Shown one piece after another: positions 1 to 7,013 of a stretch of DNA of 11,758 bases. The notes beneath the pieces are model-generated. The model saw only the letters and a program-made list of their open reading frames with translations, was not told where the DNA came from and ran no database searches. The stretch's first letter is position 1, and the number at the start of each line of letters is the position of its first letter. The stretch is taken from positions 1-11,758 of the forward strand of contig JAKORH010000173.1 of NCBI GenBank assembly GCA_029777935.1, in the 5' to 3' direction. The position numbers and the translations under genes are program-made. This stretch comes from Pseudomonadota bacterium. Lineage in GTDB: Bacteria > Pseudomonadota > Gammaproteobacteria > Burkholderiales > Burkholderiaceae.

Positions 1-672
1 CGCGCGTATGACCCGTGCTTCGCCTACGAGCTGGCGGTCATCCTCGACGACGGCATGCGGCGCATGCTCACCGCGCACGAGGACGTGTTCTATTACGTGA
101 CGGTGATGAACGAGAACTACGCGCAGCCGAGCCTGCCCACTCAGATTCGCGAGGGCGTGCTGCGCGGGATGTACCGCGTGCGGCGCACGGCCAGCGGCGA
201 CGCGCAGGTGCGGCTGCTCGGCGCCGGCACGATCCTGCGCGAGGCGCTGGCCGCGGCCGAACTGCTCGAGGCCGAGTGCAGCGTGGCCGCGGACGTGTAT
301 TCGGTCACGAGCTACACCGAACTGCGGCGCGAGGCGATGGAGATCGAGCGGCAGCGCCGGCTCGGTCGCGAGAGCGATACGGCATGGATCGAGCGGCAAT
401 TGCCCGCCGACGGCACGCCGGTCATCGCCGCCAGCGACTACGTGAGCGCGCTGCCGGATCTCATCCGGCCTTGGGTGCGCGACCGCATGATCGCGCTCGG
501 CACCGACGGCTTCGGCCGCAGCGATCTGCGCGCGGCGCTGCGCCGGTTCTTCGAAGTGGATCGGCACGCGATCGCGCTGGCGGCGCTCGCCGCGCTGGAT
601 CCGGCGCGCGCGAGAGAGTCGGCCACGCGCTGGAACGTCGATACCGCGAGCGCGCCGCCGTGGACGCGCTGA
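1..672 (+). CDS. aceE: Pyruvate dehydrogenase E1 component, homodimeric type (AceE-like), C-terminal part
   Basis: Seen: the frame is open from base 1 to TGA at 670-672, giving 223 residues with no start in view; the 5' part lies off the window. The segments AYDPCFAYELAVILDDG, VFYYVTVMNENYAQPSLP, GTILREALAAAELLEAE and LGTDGFGRSDLR are the conserved C-terminal transketolase-like domain of homodimeric E1. Known: AceE (about 890 aa) binds thiamine diphosphate, decarboxylates pyruvate and acetylates the lipoyl groups of E2 in the cytoplasmic pyruvate dehydrogenase complex. The visible part is about the last quarter; the ThDP and active-site residues lie upstream. Odd: no aceF (E2) follows, since the next gene is convergent and its stop is 5 nt away. 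The gene may therefore be an E1 paralogue acting on another 2-oxoacid, such as the MdeB-type 2-oxobutyrate enzyme, rather than the main AceE. The family call is firm; the exact substrate is not. Confidence 0.9.
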   Translation, partial: RAYDPCFAYELAVILDDGMRRMLTAHEDVFYYVTVMNENYAQPSLPTQIREGVLRGMYRVRRTASGDAQVRLLGAGTILREALAAAELLEAECSVAADVYSVTSYTELRREAMEIERQRRLGRESDTAWIERQLPADGTPVIAASDYVSALPDLIRPWVRDRMIALGTDGFGRSDLRAALRRFFEVDRHAIALAALAALDPARARESATRWNVDTASAPPWTR

Positions 673-677
673 AGCGG

Positions 678-2741
678 CTACTTCAGAATCCGCACCAGAT
701 TGTGGTGCGCGTCCGTGAAGGTCGGCAGCTCCGGCCGATCGCGGATCGCGCTCGCTGCCTCGGCGATGCGCGGCTGCGCGAGCAGCTTGCGGTCGCGTGA
801 CACCAGGATCTGGTCGGTGGAACTGAGCCAGTAGTCAGCTCCGCCCTGCGACTCGGGGCTGTCGGACACCAGCACCGCCTCCATGCCCTGCTCGGCCGCC
901 AGCCGCTTCACCACCGGCATCATGTCGATGTAGCGGTTGGTGGCCTGGAACACGATCACGCCGGCGGGAGCGAGGTGCCGTACGTATAGCGCCATCGCCT
1001 CGCGCGTCAGCAGGTGCATCGGGATCGAGTCGCCGGAGAAGGCGTCGATGCCGAGCACGTCGTAGCGCTGCGGCGGTTCGCGTTCGAGCGACAGGCGACC
1101 GTCGCCGAGGATTACGTGCGTGCGTGCCGGCGCATCGCGCAGGAAGGTGAATTCGCGCCGTTCGACGTCGATCACGGTCTGGCTGATTTCGTAGAACGTG
1201 AAGTCGTCGCCGGCGCGGCCGTACGCGGCGACCACGCCCGCGCCCAGGCCGATGATGCCGACCTTGCGCGGCCCGGGCCGCGCCTCGTCCAGCGCGGCGA
1301 ACAGCCGCCCGTAGCCGGAGCCGGGACCGAAGTAGTCGGAGGGCGTCTGGCGATACTGCGTTCCGAGCAACTGGCCGCCGTGGATGATCGCGCCGTGGTA
1401 CATCGCGCGGTAGGTGACGCCTTCGACCTTGCGGTCGCGCGTGCGCACCACGCCGTAGAAGTCGCGCGCGATCACGCGCATGTCGCGGCTGTATTCGCGC
1501 GCGCCGTCGACCGCGTACCAGCCGGTGAAGGCGAGCGCCGCGGCGCCGAGCGCATGGCCGAACCCGGGCAGGCGCAGCGCCAGCAGCAGCGCCAGCATCG
1601 GGAGCACGATGTTCAGCTCGTAATACCCCGGCAGCGCCAGCGGCGCGACGATCGCGATCAGCACCGCACCGAGCGCGCCGCCGAGCGACAGCATCAGGTA
1701 GAAGCGCGTCAGATGGCGCGGATCGGGCTTCATCCGCGCCAGCTCGCCGTGGCAGAACATGCACGCGACGAACAGCCCGCCGAAATACAGCGGCACCGCG
1801 AGCTTCAGGTCCAGTGACGGGATCTTCCACGCCATCAGCGGCGTCAGCACCATCAGCAGCGCCGCGAACACGGGCCGCACGTACCAGCGCGGATGGTCGA
1901 AGCACAGGATGAACGTGAGCAGATACAGCGACAGCGGCACCACCCACATGAACGGCACGCTGGCGATGTTCTGCGTCACGTGGTTGGTGACCGCGAGCAG
2001 CATCACCGAGCCCATCGCCGCCAGCGCGAGCCATGTCAACTGCGTGGCGAACGCCGGCGCCGTCGCGCGGGCGGCGGGCCCGGCCGCGGCCGGCGCCCGC
2101 GGCGCGCCGTCTATTGCGCGCAGCGACAGCCAGCCGGTGGCGGCACACACGAGCACGAACAACGCATACAGGATCGACCAGCCCCAGCCGAGCTGCGGCA
2201 GCGTGAACCACGGCTCGAACAAGACGGGGAATCCGAGCAGCGCCAGCAGCGACGCGAAATTCGACAGCGCGAACAGCCGATACGGCACCGCGCTCTCGTA
2301 GCGGCGCCAGTACCACGCCTGCAGTAGCGGTGTGGTGGTCGACAGCAGGAAGTAGGGCAGCCCGATCGTCGCCGCGAGCAGCAGCAGGATGCGCGCGATC
2401 GGTTCCTCATTGCCGCTCGGCTTCCAGCCTTCGCCGGCGAGGATCGGCAGAGACGCCAGCGATGCGACGAGCAGCGCGATGTGCAGCAGCGTCTGCCGGC
2501 GCGCGCCGAGTCGGGTCGTCGCGTCCGCGTAGGCGTAGCCGGTCAGCAGCACGCTCTGGAAGAACACCAGGCATGTGGTCCACACGGTGGCCGCGCCGCC
2601 GAACCACGGCAGGATCTGCTTGGCGATGATCGGCTGCACCAGGAACAGCAGGAACGCCGACAGGAAGATCGTGCCGGCGTAGGGCAGGATCGCCGCGCCG
2701 GCCGCGGGCGCGGCGACGCTGGACGTGGTGCTGGCGGACAT
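678..2741 (-). CDS. Multi-pass membrane protein fused to a spermidine-synthase-like domain
   Basis: Seen: 687 aa from the ATG at 2741 to TAG at 678. Residues 1 to about 420 form roughly 13 hydrophobic segments, opening with the family-typical SAFLLFLVQPIIAKQILPWF. The rest is a soluble Rossmann domain with a nucleotide-binding loop GLGAG (about 498-502), a GDGRL segment and DAFSGDSIPMHL (about 564-575). Known: this matches proteins annotated as fused MFS/spermidine synthase, whose physiological role is poorly defined. The classical SpeE loop GGGDGG is replaced by GLGAG, so aminopropyl transfer to putrescine should not be assumed; another use of decarboxylated SAM or SAM is possible. Start: the frame stays open upstream through the neighbouring gene, but MSASTTSS followed at once by a membrane segment fits the family. 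No clear Shine-Dalgarno precedes this ATG. It follows the BPSS1780-type gene after 62 nt, probably in one transcript. Confidence 0.85.
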   Translation of the reverse strand: MSASTTSSVAAPAAGAAILPYAGTIFLSAFLLFLVQPIIAKQILPWFGGAATVWTTCLVFFQSVLLTGYAYADATTRLGARRQTLLHIALLVASLASLPILAGEGWKPSGNEEPIARILLLLAATIGLPYFLLSTTTPLLQAWYWRRYESAVPYRLFALSNFASLLALLGFPVLFEPWFTLPQLGWGWSILYALFVLVCAATGWLSLRAIDGAPRAPAAAGPAARATAPAFATQLTWLALAAMGSVMLLAVTNHVTQNIASVPFMWVVPLSLYLLTFILCFDHPRWYVRPVFAALLMVLTPLMAWKIPSLDLKLAVPLYFGGLFVACMFCHGELARMKPDPRHLTRFYLMLSLGGALGAVLIAIVAPLALPGYYELNIVLPMLALLLALRLPGFGHALGAAALAFTGWYAVDGAREYSRDMRVIARDFYGVVRTRDRKVEGVTYRAMYHGAIIHGGQLLGTQYRQTPSDYFGPGSGYGRLFAALDEARPGPRKVGIIGLGAGVVAAYGRAGDDFTFYEISQTVIDVERREFTFLRDAPARTHVILGDGRLSLEREPPQRYDVLGIDAFSGDSIPMHLLTREAMALYVRHLAPAGVIVFQATNRYIDMMPVVKRLAAEQGMEAVLVSDSPESQGGADYWLSSTDQILVSRDRKLLAQPRIAEAASAIRDRPELPTFTDAHHNLVRILK
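691..709. other. Stem-loop at the convergent 3' ends
   Basis: Seen: a perfect 7-bp stem, CGCACCA (691-697) with TGGTGCG (703-709), around the 5-nt loop GATTG. It starts 18 nt after the aceE stop and lies inside the last codons of the convergent membrane-protein gene. There is no T-run on either side, so it does not fit a standard intrinsic terminator. It could still mark or protect the 3' end of the aceE mRNA. Stems of this size also arise by chance in G+C-rich DNA. Confidence 0.25.
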
Positions 2742-2750
2742 GCGGCAGGC

Positions 2751-2781
2751 ATTCGCGCGAAAGCGCGGATTATCCGCGAAT
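2751..2781 (-). other. Two mutually exclusive stem-loops in the leader of the spermidine-synthase-like gene
   Basis: Seen in the 62-nt gap before the ATG at 2741. An outer 7-bp stem pairs 2751-2757 (ATTCGCG) with 2775-2781 (CGCGAAT). An inner 6-bp stem pairs 2764-2769 (CGCGGA) with 2773-2778 (TCCGCG). The right-hand arms share 2775-2778, so only one can form at a time. In the mRNA the outer stem ends 9 nt before the start codon, where a Shine-Dalgarno would be expected and none is seen. A regulatory role is inference; chance is a real alternative in this base composition. Confidence 0.25.
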
Positions 2782-2803
2782 CGCCGCGCCGGCCGCGGCG
2801 CAA

Positions 2804-3538
2804 TCAGGTGCCGTACACGTCCTTGTACGACGTATACGCGGTCAGCATCGTCAACGGCACCAGCACGATCCAGCCAAGCCCGAGCGGGATCGTCGCCAGG
2901 ATCGCGGCCACGAAGTAGACGACGCCGTACAGCAGGAAAGGCACGATGTTCTTCAGGCAGGCGGCGAAGCTCTGCTTCAGCGCATCGACGGGCGCGACGT
3001 CGCGGAACACGACCAGCGCCGGGGCGAACCACAGCGCCATCGCCACCAGCGCGCCGAGCGCCACAGCCACCAGCACCGCCAGCATCACGGCGCCGAAGCC
3101 GGCCATCATGCCGCCGGCGCTCTGCCCCAGGCCGCCCATGAACATGCCCATCGCGCCGCCGAAGCCGAGCGCGCCGGCGACCAGCACGATCACGAAGCTC
3201 GCCACCAGCAACAGTCCGCCGATCACCAGCAGCGGCGTCAGCTTGTCCTTGAAGCCGGTGAACAGGTCGCCGATCTCCAGCACACCGCCGCCTTCGAGCT
3301 TGCGCGCGGCGATGAGCCACCCGGCGGCGAGCGGCGGCCAGATCAGCGTGGCCGCGATGCTGCCGAGCATCGGGATGAAGTGCAGCACGATGTAGATGAC
3401 GATCGTGATGATGGCCATCACGATCCATACGCCGGCGTTCTTCATGAAGAGCTGCCAGGCGTCGCTCCACCACGAAATGCCGCGGCCGGCGTCGACTGAG
3501 CGGCCCTCCGGCGCGCTCGCCACATCAACCTGATTCAT
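2804..3538 (-). CDS. BPSS1780-type integral membrane protein
   Basis: Seen: 244 aa. A short soluble N-terminus carries the ISWWSDAWQLFMKNAGVW segment typical of these proteins. About five or six hydrophobic segments follow, including VWIVMAIITIVIYIVLHFI, a Gly/Met-rich stretch near the middle, and a last pair in the C-terminal 45 residues. The end, LTAYTSYKDVYGT, resembles the conserved [AT]-[SY]-Y-[RK]-D-[IV] tail of the BPSS1780 family. Known: that family is widespread in betaproteobacteria and has no established biochemical function. The start at 3538 is supported by an AAGGGA ribosome-binding site about 8 nt upstream. It sits 123 nt after the two-cysteine gene and 62 nt before the spermidine-synthase-like gene, and all three point the same way. 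The inner-membrane location is confident; the role is unknown. Confidence 0.8.
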   Translation of the reverse strand: MNQVDVASAPEGRSVDAGRGISWWSDAWQLFMKNAGVWIVMAIITIVIYIVLHFIPMLGSIAATLIWPPLAAGWLIAARKLEGGGVLEIGDLFTGFKDKLTPLLVIGGLLLVASFVIVLVAGALGFGGAMGMFMGGLGQSAGGMMAGFGAVMLAVLVAVALGALVAMALWFAPALVVFRDVAPVDALKQSFAACLKNIVPFLLYGVVYFVAAILATIPLGLGWIVLVPLTMLTAYTSYKDVYGT

Positions 3539-3661
3539 CGCGCTTTCCCTTCGCAGTCGGCGTCGCGCATTCCCCTATTCTTGCCGCCGATCCCGAGGCG
3601 GCGCCCGCGGAAAATCTTGCGCCGAATCCGCCGCCCCTGCAACGGCTCGACGGCAACCGCG

Positions 3662-4150
3662 CTACTGCCGCGCCAGCGCCTTCCTGGCGAGCTGCTGCAG
3701 CAATTTCGGATCGTTGGCGGCGGCGCTCGCTTCGAGCTGGGCCACCCACTTCTCCTTGCCGAAATGCAGCGCCGTGCCCTTGTTGCCCGACGCGAAGAAC
3801 GCCTCGCGGCCGACCTCGGGCGCCGGGGTGATCGTGGCCTTGAACATGCCGCGGCGCCCGCGCAGCGTGGTCTCCGCCCCGTCGGATGCCGAGGTCACGA
3901 TGATCACCACCATCGCCGAGGGCGGCTTGCGATACGCGCACGTCTCGCGCCCCAGTTGCGGCTCCATCCTCGCGTAACCCGCGCCCAGCACGGCGTGGAC
4001 GTCGGATTCCGCCAGCAGGTCGCACGCCCGCGGAGCGCCGGTCTGCCCGAGCGCCACACCCGCGCTCATCGACAGGACCACGAATATGCAGGCCCCGATG
4101 TGCGTGCCTGCGCCGCGCGGGCTCGTGCTCGACTTCACGGTCTCCTTCAT
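3662..4150 (-). CDS. Secreted two-cysteine protein (DUF3558-like), single domain
   Basis: Seen: 162 aa from the ATG at 4150, with a strong GGAGG 5 nt upstream (4156-4160). The N-terminal tail of about 18 residues is unusually long before the hydrophobic core CIFVVLSMSAGVALG, and cleavage is likely near residue 35. Cys21 lies at the start of that core and is not in a lipobox. The mature part starts with ACDLLAESDVHAVLG and has a second cysteine in ETCAYRK, so Cys43 and Cys71 form the C-x-L-L ... C-x-Y pair. A C-terminal helix runs from about residue 134. Family: the pattern is shared with both halves of the lipoprotein at 7474-8613 and resembles DUF3558-type secreted proteins; that name is an inference from the pattern. 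It is 29 nt after the DUF3617-type gene, so almost certainly co-transcribed. Function unknown; probably periplasmic. Confidence 0.8.
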   Translation of the reverse strand: MKETVKSSTSPRGAGTHIGACIFVVLSMSAGVALGQTGAPRACDLLAESDVHAVLGAGYARMEPQLGRETCAYRKPPSAMVVIIVTSASDGAETTLRGRRGMFKATITPAPEVGREAFFASGNKGTALHFGKEKWVAQLEASAAANDPKLLQQLARKALARQ

Positions 4151-4179
4151 GTTCGCCTCCGTTCGTGGTCGTGCGACCG

Positions 4180-4623
4180 TCAGCACTTGCCGATGTAGCG
4201 GGCAGTGGTCACGCCCTTCACCTTCAGTCCGCCTTGCTCCGCTTCGATCTCCAGCTTGAAGGCGGAGTCGCCATCGACCGTGAACGTGTAGCGCGACAGC
4301 ATCTTTCCGGACGGCGTGGCGCACAGCGTCGAGTAACGGTACGTGTTGCCGTTGCGCGTCAATGGCGACGTCTCGCAGCGCTTGGCGAAATCGTTGTACG
4401 CATTGCGCATCATGTCCACCGTCGGATTCGAGCATTCCTTGTAGCTCGTGGTTTCGGCCGGCGCCGGCCCCGCCTGCGAGGTGCGTGTCATCTCCCAGCG
4501 CCCCTTCTTCAGCGCCGGCCAGTCTTCGGCCATGCCGGCGTGCGCGAACAGCGCCGCGGCGAGCAGCAGCGCCGTCTGCGCCGCCCGCCGACCGTCATGA
4601 CTTCCTGCGATGCGTCCCGCCAT
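4180..4623 (-). CDS. DUF3617-type secreted protein, copy 1
   Basis: Seen: 147 aa. The signal peptide has a hydrophobic core at residues 17-27 and a likely cleavage AGMA|ED (32/33). Next come LKKGRWEMT, a cysteine in YKECSNPTVDMM (64), further cysteines at 83 and 101, a beta-strand-rich half (YRYSTLC, SRYTFTVDGDSAFKLEIEAE), and a final residue that is itself cysteine (IGKC, 147). Known: DUF3617 proteins are small periplasmic proteins of unknown function with an L-K-x-G-x-W-E opening and four cysteines, presumably disulfide-bonded. The ATG at 4623 is chosen over the upstream one at 4791 because it has AGGAG 7 nt upstream (4631-4635) and starts a proper signal peptide. A paralogue with the same four-cysteine plan lies at 7014-7454. 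The two-cysteine gene follows after 29 nt. Confidence 0.85.
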   Translation of the reverse strand: MAGRIAGSHDGRRAAQTALLLAAALFAHAGMAEDWPALKKGRWEMTRTSQAGPAPAETTSYKECSNPTVDMMRNAYNDFAKRCETSPLTRNGNTYRYSTLCATPSGKMLSRYTFTVDGDSAFKLEIEAEQGGLKVKGVTTARYIGKC

Positions 4624-4646
4624 GCTCGATCTCCTCTTCGCTCGAT

Positions 4647-4823
4647 TCAGGTCCGATTCACTTCTGCATTCCCGGCTCGCGGCGCATCGAACCCGCCGTC
4701 GCCGGCAGCCGCGCGCGGCCGTGCATCGTCGGCATCGGCAAGCTCGGGCCAGGCGTTGCGCCAGCGCGCGTGGATCGCGCCGCTGAGCCATTCATTGATC
4801 TTCCCGGCGGTCCGCACGGCCAT
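4647..4823 (-). CDS. Possible 58-aa hypothetical protein
   Basis: Seen: an open frame from the ATG at 4823 to TGA at 4647. GGGAG lies 7 nt before the ATG (4831-4835), a far better ribosome-binding site than that of the in-frame ATG at 4886, which would give 79 aa. The first 25 residues, including AGKINEWLSGAIHARWRNAW, could form an amphipathic helix; the second half is Ala/Gly/Asp-rich and probably disordered. There is no signal peptide or recognisable domain. Codon third positions are mostly G or C, like the neighbours. It ends 23 nt before the DUF3617-type gene, so it would be the first gene of that set. The 131 nt between it and the regulator stop show no convincing promoter or terminator. 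A chance frame cannot be excluded at this length. Confidence 0.4.
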   Translation of the reverse strand: MAVRTAGKINEWLSGAIHARWRNAWPELADADDARPRAAAGDGGFDAPRAGNAEVNRT

Positions 4824-4954
4824 GACCAGGCTCCCCGATGCAATGCTTCCACCTGACGGCGCGGACTGGATCTCCCGCCGCTGCATGGCCGGAACACTAG
4901 CGGGGGCGATCTAACGGTTGACGTACAGCGCGAACGCCCGTTCGACGCGTGGCC

Positions 4955-6826
4955 TCACCCCTGCACTTCGCGCACGAGACGAGCGAGCCGCTCGCCGGCA
5001 TCGACGGTGGACGCCTGCTCGGCGAGATGGCGCGCCTCCGCGTGCGCGCCGCGAGCGGCGAGCCCGCGCACCGCGCGCTCGATCGCGCCGGCAAACCACG
5101 CAGCAGCGTGGTTGCGTGCCGCCAGCATCCACGCTTCCTCTTCGTCGTTGGCGAGCAGCGGCATGCGGTACAGCGCCAGCGCGCGCCGACCAATGACTTC
5201 GGGCGGCAACGCACTGCGCGCGAGTTCGGCGAGTGCCCGCGTGTCGAGCCACACGACCGCGGGGTTCAGGCCGACGCGGCCCTGGGAAACGTCGATCGCC
5301 GCGGGCTGCGTCAGCAACTGGCGCAGCCGCCCGACATTGACGTCGAACACGCCGCGCGCCGGCGCCGGGTCGAGGTCCGGCCACAGCGCATCGGTAACGC
5401 GGCTGACCGCGACTGGCCCGCCCTCGTGGCAAGCCAGCAGCTTCAGCAGTGCGAGCGGCTTCAGTTGCGCGCGCGCCTCGAACTTCAGCGGCACGTCGTC
5501 GACGCTGACGGAGAACGGGCGCAGCGCGTAGACCTTGATCGGCCACGGCCACGTGTCGGTCGTCGCCGTGGTTTCCGACGGCGGCTTCAATCCCCGTGCA
5601 GCGACCGCACGCCGCACGAACTCGGTTTCGATTCCGGCCTCGAGCGCATCGGCGCACAGCCCGGCCGCCAGTTTCGGCGACAGCCGGAAGAAGCGCAGCA
5701 GCCCCTGCTCGCGCGCGTTGCGCAGACCCTCGGCCAGCCGCTCGGCGTAGTCGGCGGCGTGCGTGCGGCGCGCGCGGCACGCGCGCGCCAGCGCGACGTT
5801 GGCGGCGCGCAGGGCATCCCCGCGCGGTCCCGGCAACATCGCCATCGCCTGCATCACGCGCTCGGCATCGTCCTCGCGGCCTTCGCCGAGCAGACCCTGC
5901 GCCAGTCCCCCCTCGTAGACGGCACGCATGTTCGAGGGCAGCGCACCGCGCTGCGCGGTCTCGACCGCGAGTTCGTAGTGCTGGCGGCCCACGCGCGGAT
6001 CGCCGCTCGCCAGCGCGATCCAGCCGCGCAGATGGTGATAGTCGCCGAGATCGAGCGGCCGGTCGTAGTCGAGCAACGACTTCAGCGCGTCGAGCTGTTG
6101 CTGTGCCCGATCGAGATGGCCGTCCTCGATCAATGGCCGCACCGCCATGCGTGCCAGATGGAAACGCAGCCATGGCCAGCGCGCCGCTTCGGCCGAGGCC
6201 TGCGCCCGCGCCCACGTTCGCTCGGCGGCCTGGCGCTGGTCGGCGTGCATCTGGTTCGCGCCCAGCCACAGCAGCCAGCGGGCGCGCACGCGCGCATCGA
6301 GCGCAGGATCGTCGAGGATCGTCTCGATGACGCCGGCCAGTTCGTCGAAGCCCGCGGCCTGCCCGGTATTGGTCATCCAGCTCGCCGGATGCTCGGCGGT
6401 CGCGACCGTGATCGTGCGGTCGAGCACCGCGCGGCCGCGCAAGAGGCGCTGGCGGTAGTGATCGACGCAGATCGAAGCCTCCGGAAGCCTCTGGCCGGCG
6501 CCCACCTGGTGAAGGGCGATCGCTCCGGCACAGTAGATCAGTGCGGCATGATCCTCGAGCCGGTCAAGAGCGATCTCGGCGCGCACCCGGCCGGACCACT
6601 TGCCGAGATCGGCAAGCGTGCCGAATTCGCTGATGATCCACTGCACTCCGAGCGCAGCGAGCACGGTCGCGCGTTCATCGAGGCCGGCGGCGATCGCCGC
6701 TGCGTGTTCCAACTCGAGTGCGGCGAGTGCAGCAGCGAAGTCAGCGAAGGCCTGTGCGGTCAGCGCGGACAGCCGCGCGATCGCGCCGTCGAGCTCTGGC
6801 TCGCGCGCAGCCGTGACGTTCGCCAT
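4955..6826 (-). CDS. Transcriptional regulator: helical-repeat N-terminus with SARP/BTAD-type winged helix
   Basis: Seen: 623 aa. Residues 1 to about 420 are Ala/Leu/Arg-rich helices of the TPR-like kind, for example LGDYHHLRGWIALASGDPRV. A winged-helix domain starts near 428 (IKVYALRPFSVSVDDVPL). It shows the usual pattern: LLKLLACHEG, DALWPD, FDVNVGRLRQLL, then a strand ending in VWLDTRALAELA. From about 545 to the end, LALYRMPLLANDEEEAW starts a shortened activator-like helical domain. Known: such wings bind direct repeats, and relatives usually carry a NACHT/STAND-type ATPase in front of the repeats. None is present here, with no P-loop. The ATG at 6826 is secure, with GGGAGGG 7 nt upstream (6834-6840). 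It lies 187 nt after the upstream operon and 131 nt before the second set, so it may control one or both. Confidence 0.85.
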   Translation of the reverse strand: MANVTAAREPELDGAIARLSALTAQAFADFAAALAALELEHAAAIAAGLDERATVLAALGVQWIISEFGTLADLGKWSGRVRAEIALDRLEDHAALIYCAGAIALHQVGAGQRLPEASICVDHYRQRLLRGRAVLDRTITVATAEHPASWMTNTGQAAGFDELAGVIETILDDPALDARVRARWLLWLGANQMHADQRQAAERTWARAQASAEAARWPWLRFHLARMAVRPLIEDGHLDRAQQQLDALKSLLDYDRPLDLGDYHHLRGWIALASGDPRVGRQHYELAVETAQRGALPSNMRAVYEGGLAQGLLGEGREDDAERVMQAMAMLPGPRGDALRAANVALARACRARRTHAADYAERLAEGLRNAREQGLLRFFRLSPKLAAGLCADALEAGIETEFVRRAVAARGLKPPSETTATTDTWPWPIKVYALRPFSVSVDDVPLKFEARAQLKPLALLKLLACHEGGPVAVSRVTDALWPDLDPAPARGVFDVNVGRLRQLLTQPAAIDVSQGRVGLNPAVVWLDTRALAELARSALPPEVIGRRALALYRMPLLANDEEEAWMLAARNHAAAWFAGAIERAVRGLAARGAHAEARHLAEQASTVDAGERLARLVREVQG

Positions 6827-7013
6827 CGAGCGACCCTCCCCGCGGGCCGCTCGTTCGACTGCGTCAGTTCCCGAATCGCAGCAGCAGCGGCCGTTCTTGT
6901 CGCGTGCAGCTTATCGCAACGGCGGTTGTGCCCGCGATCTCGTCGATGGTCGAGCGCATTGCCGGGAACGCGTAAGCGTCGTCGCGGCCCCGACGCCCGA
7001 TACGCGCCGGCGA
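6827..7013. other. 187-nt gap between operon and regulator
   Basis: This is the only sizeable non-coding gap inside the envelope cluster and the natural place for a promoter or an operator of the regulator. I see the ribosome-binding site near its low end. There is a weak inverted repeat, GCGTCG (6976-6981) with CGACGC (6991-6996), lacking a T-tract. No clear -35/-10 pair, direct repeat or small gene is visible. Confidence 0.5.
6834..6840 (-). promoter_or_regulatory. Ribosome-binding site of the regulator gene
   Basis: GGGAGGG on the minus strand, 7 nt before the ATG at 6826. It is one of the strongest Shine-Dalgarno matches in the window. It decides the start and so argues that the missing ATPase domain is a real absence and not a mis-called start. 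Confidence 0.8.

Noticed and set aside
678..3473. A single 931-aa minus-strand reading frame covering two genes
   Set aside because: Its first 244 residues are Arg/Ala-rich and out of frame with the membrane gene at 2804-3538, which has a good ribosome-binding site and clear membrane segments. Only the part from 2741 is a real protein.
3583..3602. A 6-bp stem GCCGCC/GGCGGC in the gap before the BPSS1780-type gene as a terminator
   Set aside because: The loop is 8 nt and no T-run follows on either strand; such stems are common at this base composition.
3614..3642. A TTGCAG and CAAGAT pair with a 17-nt spacer as a promoter for the BPSS1780-type gene
   Set aside because: Each box matches only about half of the consensus; not distinguishable from chance.
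4180..4791. The longer 203-aa form of the DUF3617-type protein starting at 4791
   Set aside because: The extra N-terminus is Arg/Cys-rich shadow sequence of the small upstream frame. The ATG at 4623 has a good ribosome-binding site and begins a signal peptide.
4931..4944. A palindrome CGAACG-CC-CGTTCG just after the regulator stop as a terminator
   Set aside because: The stem is short and no T-tract follows on the minus strand.
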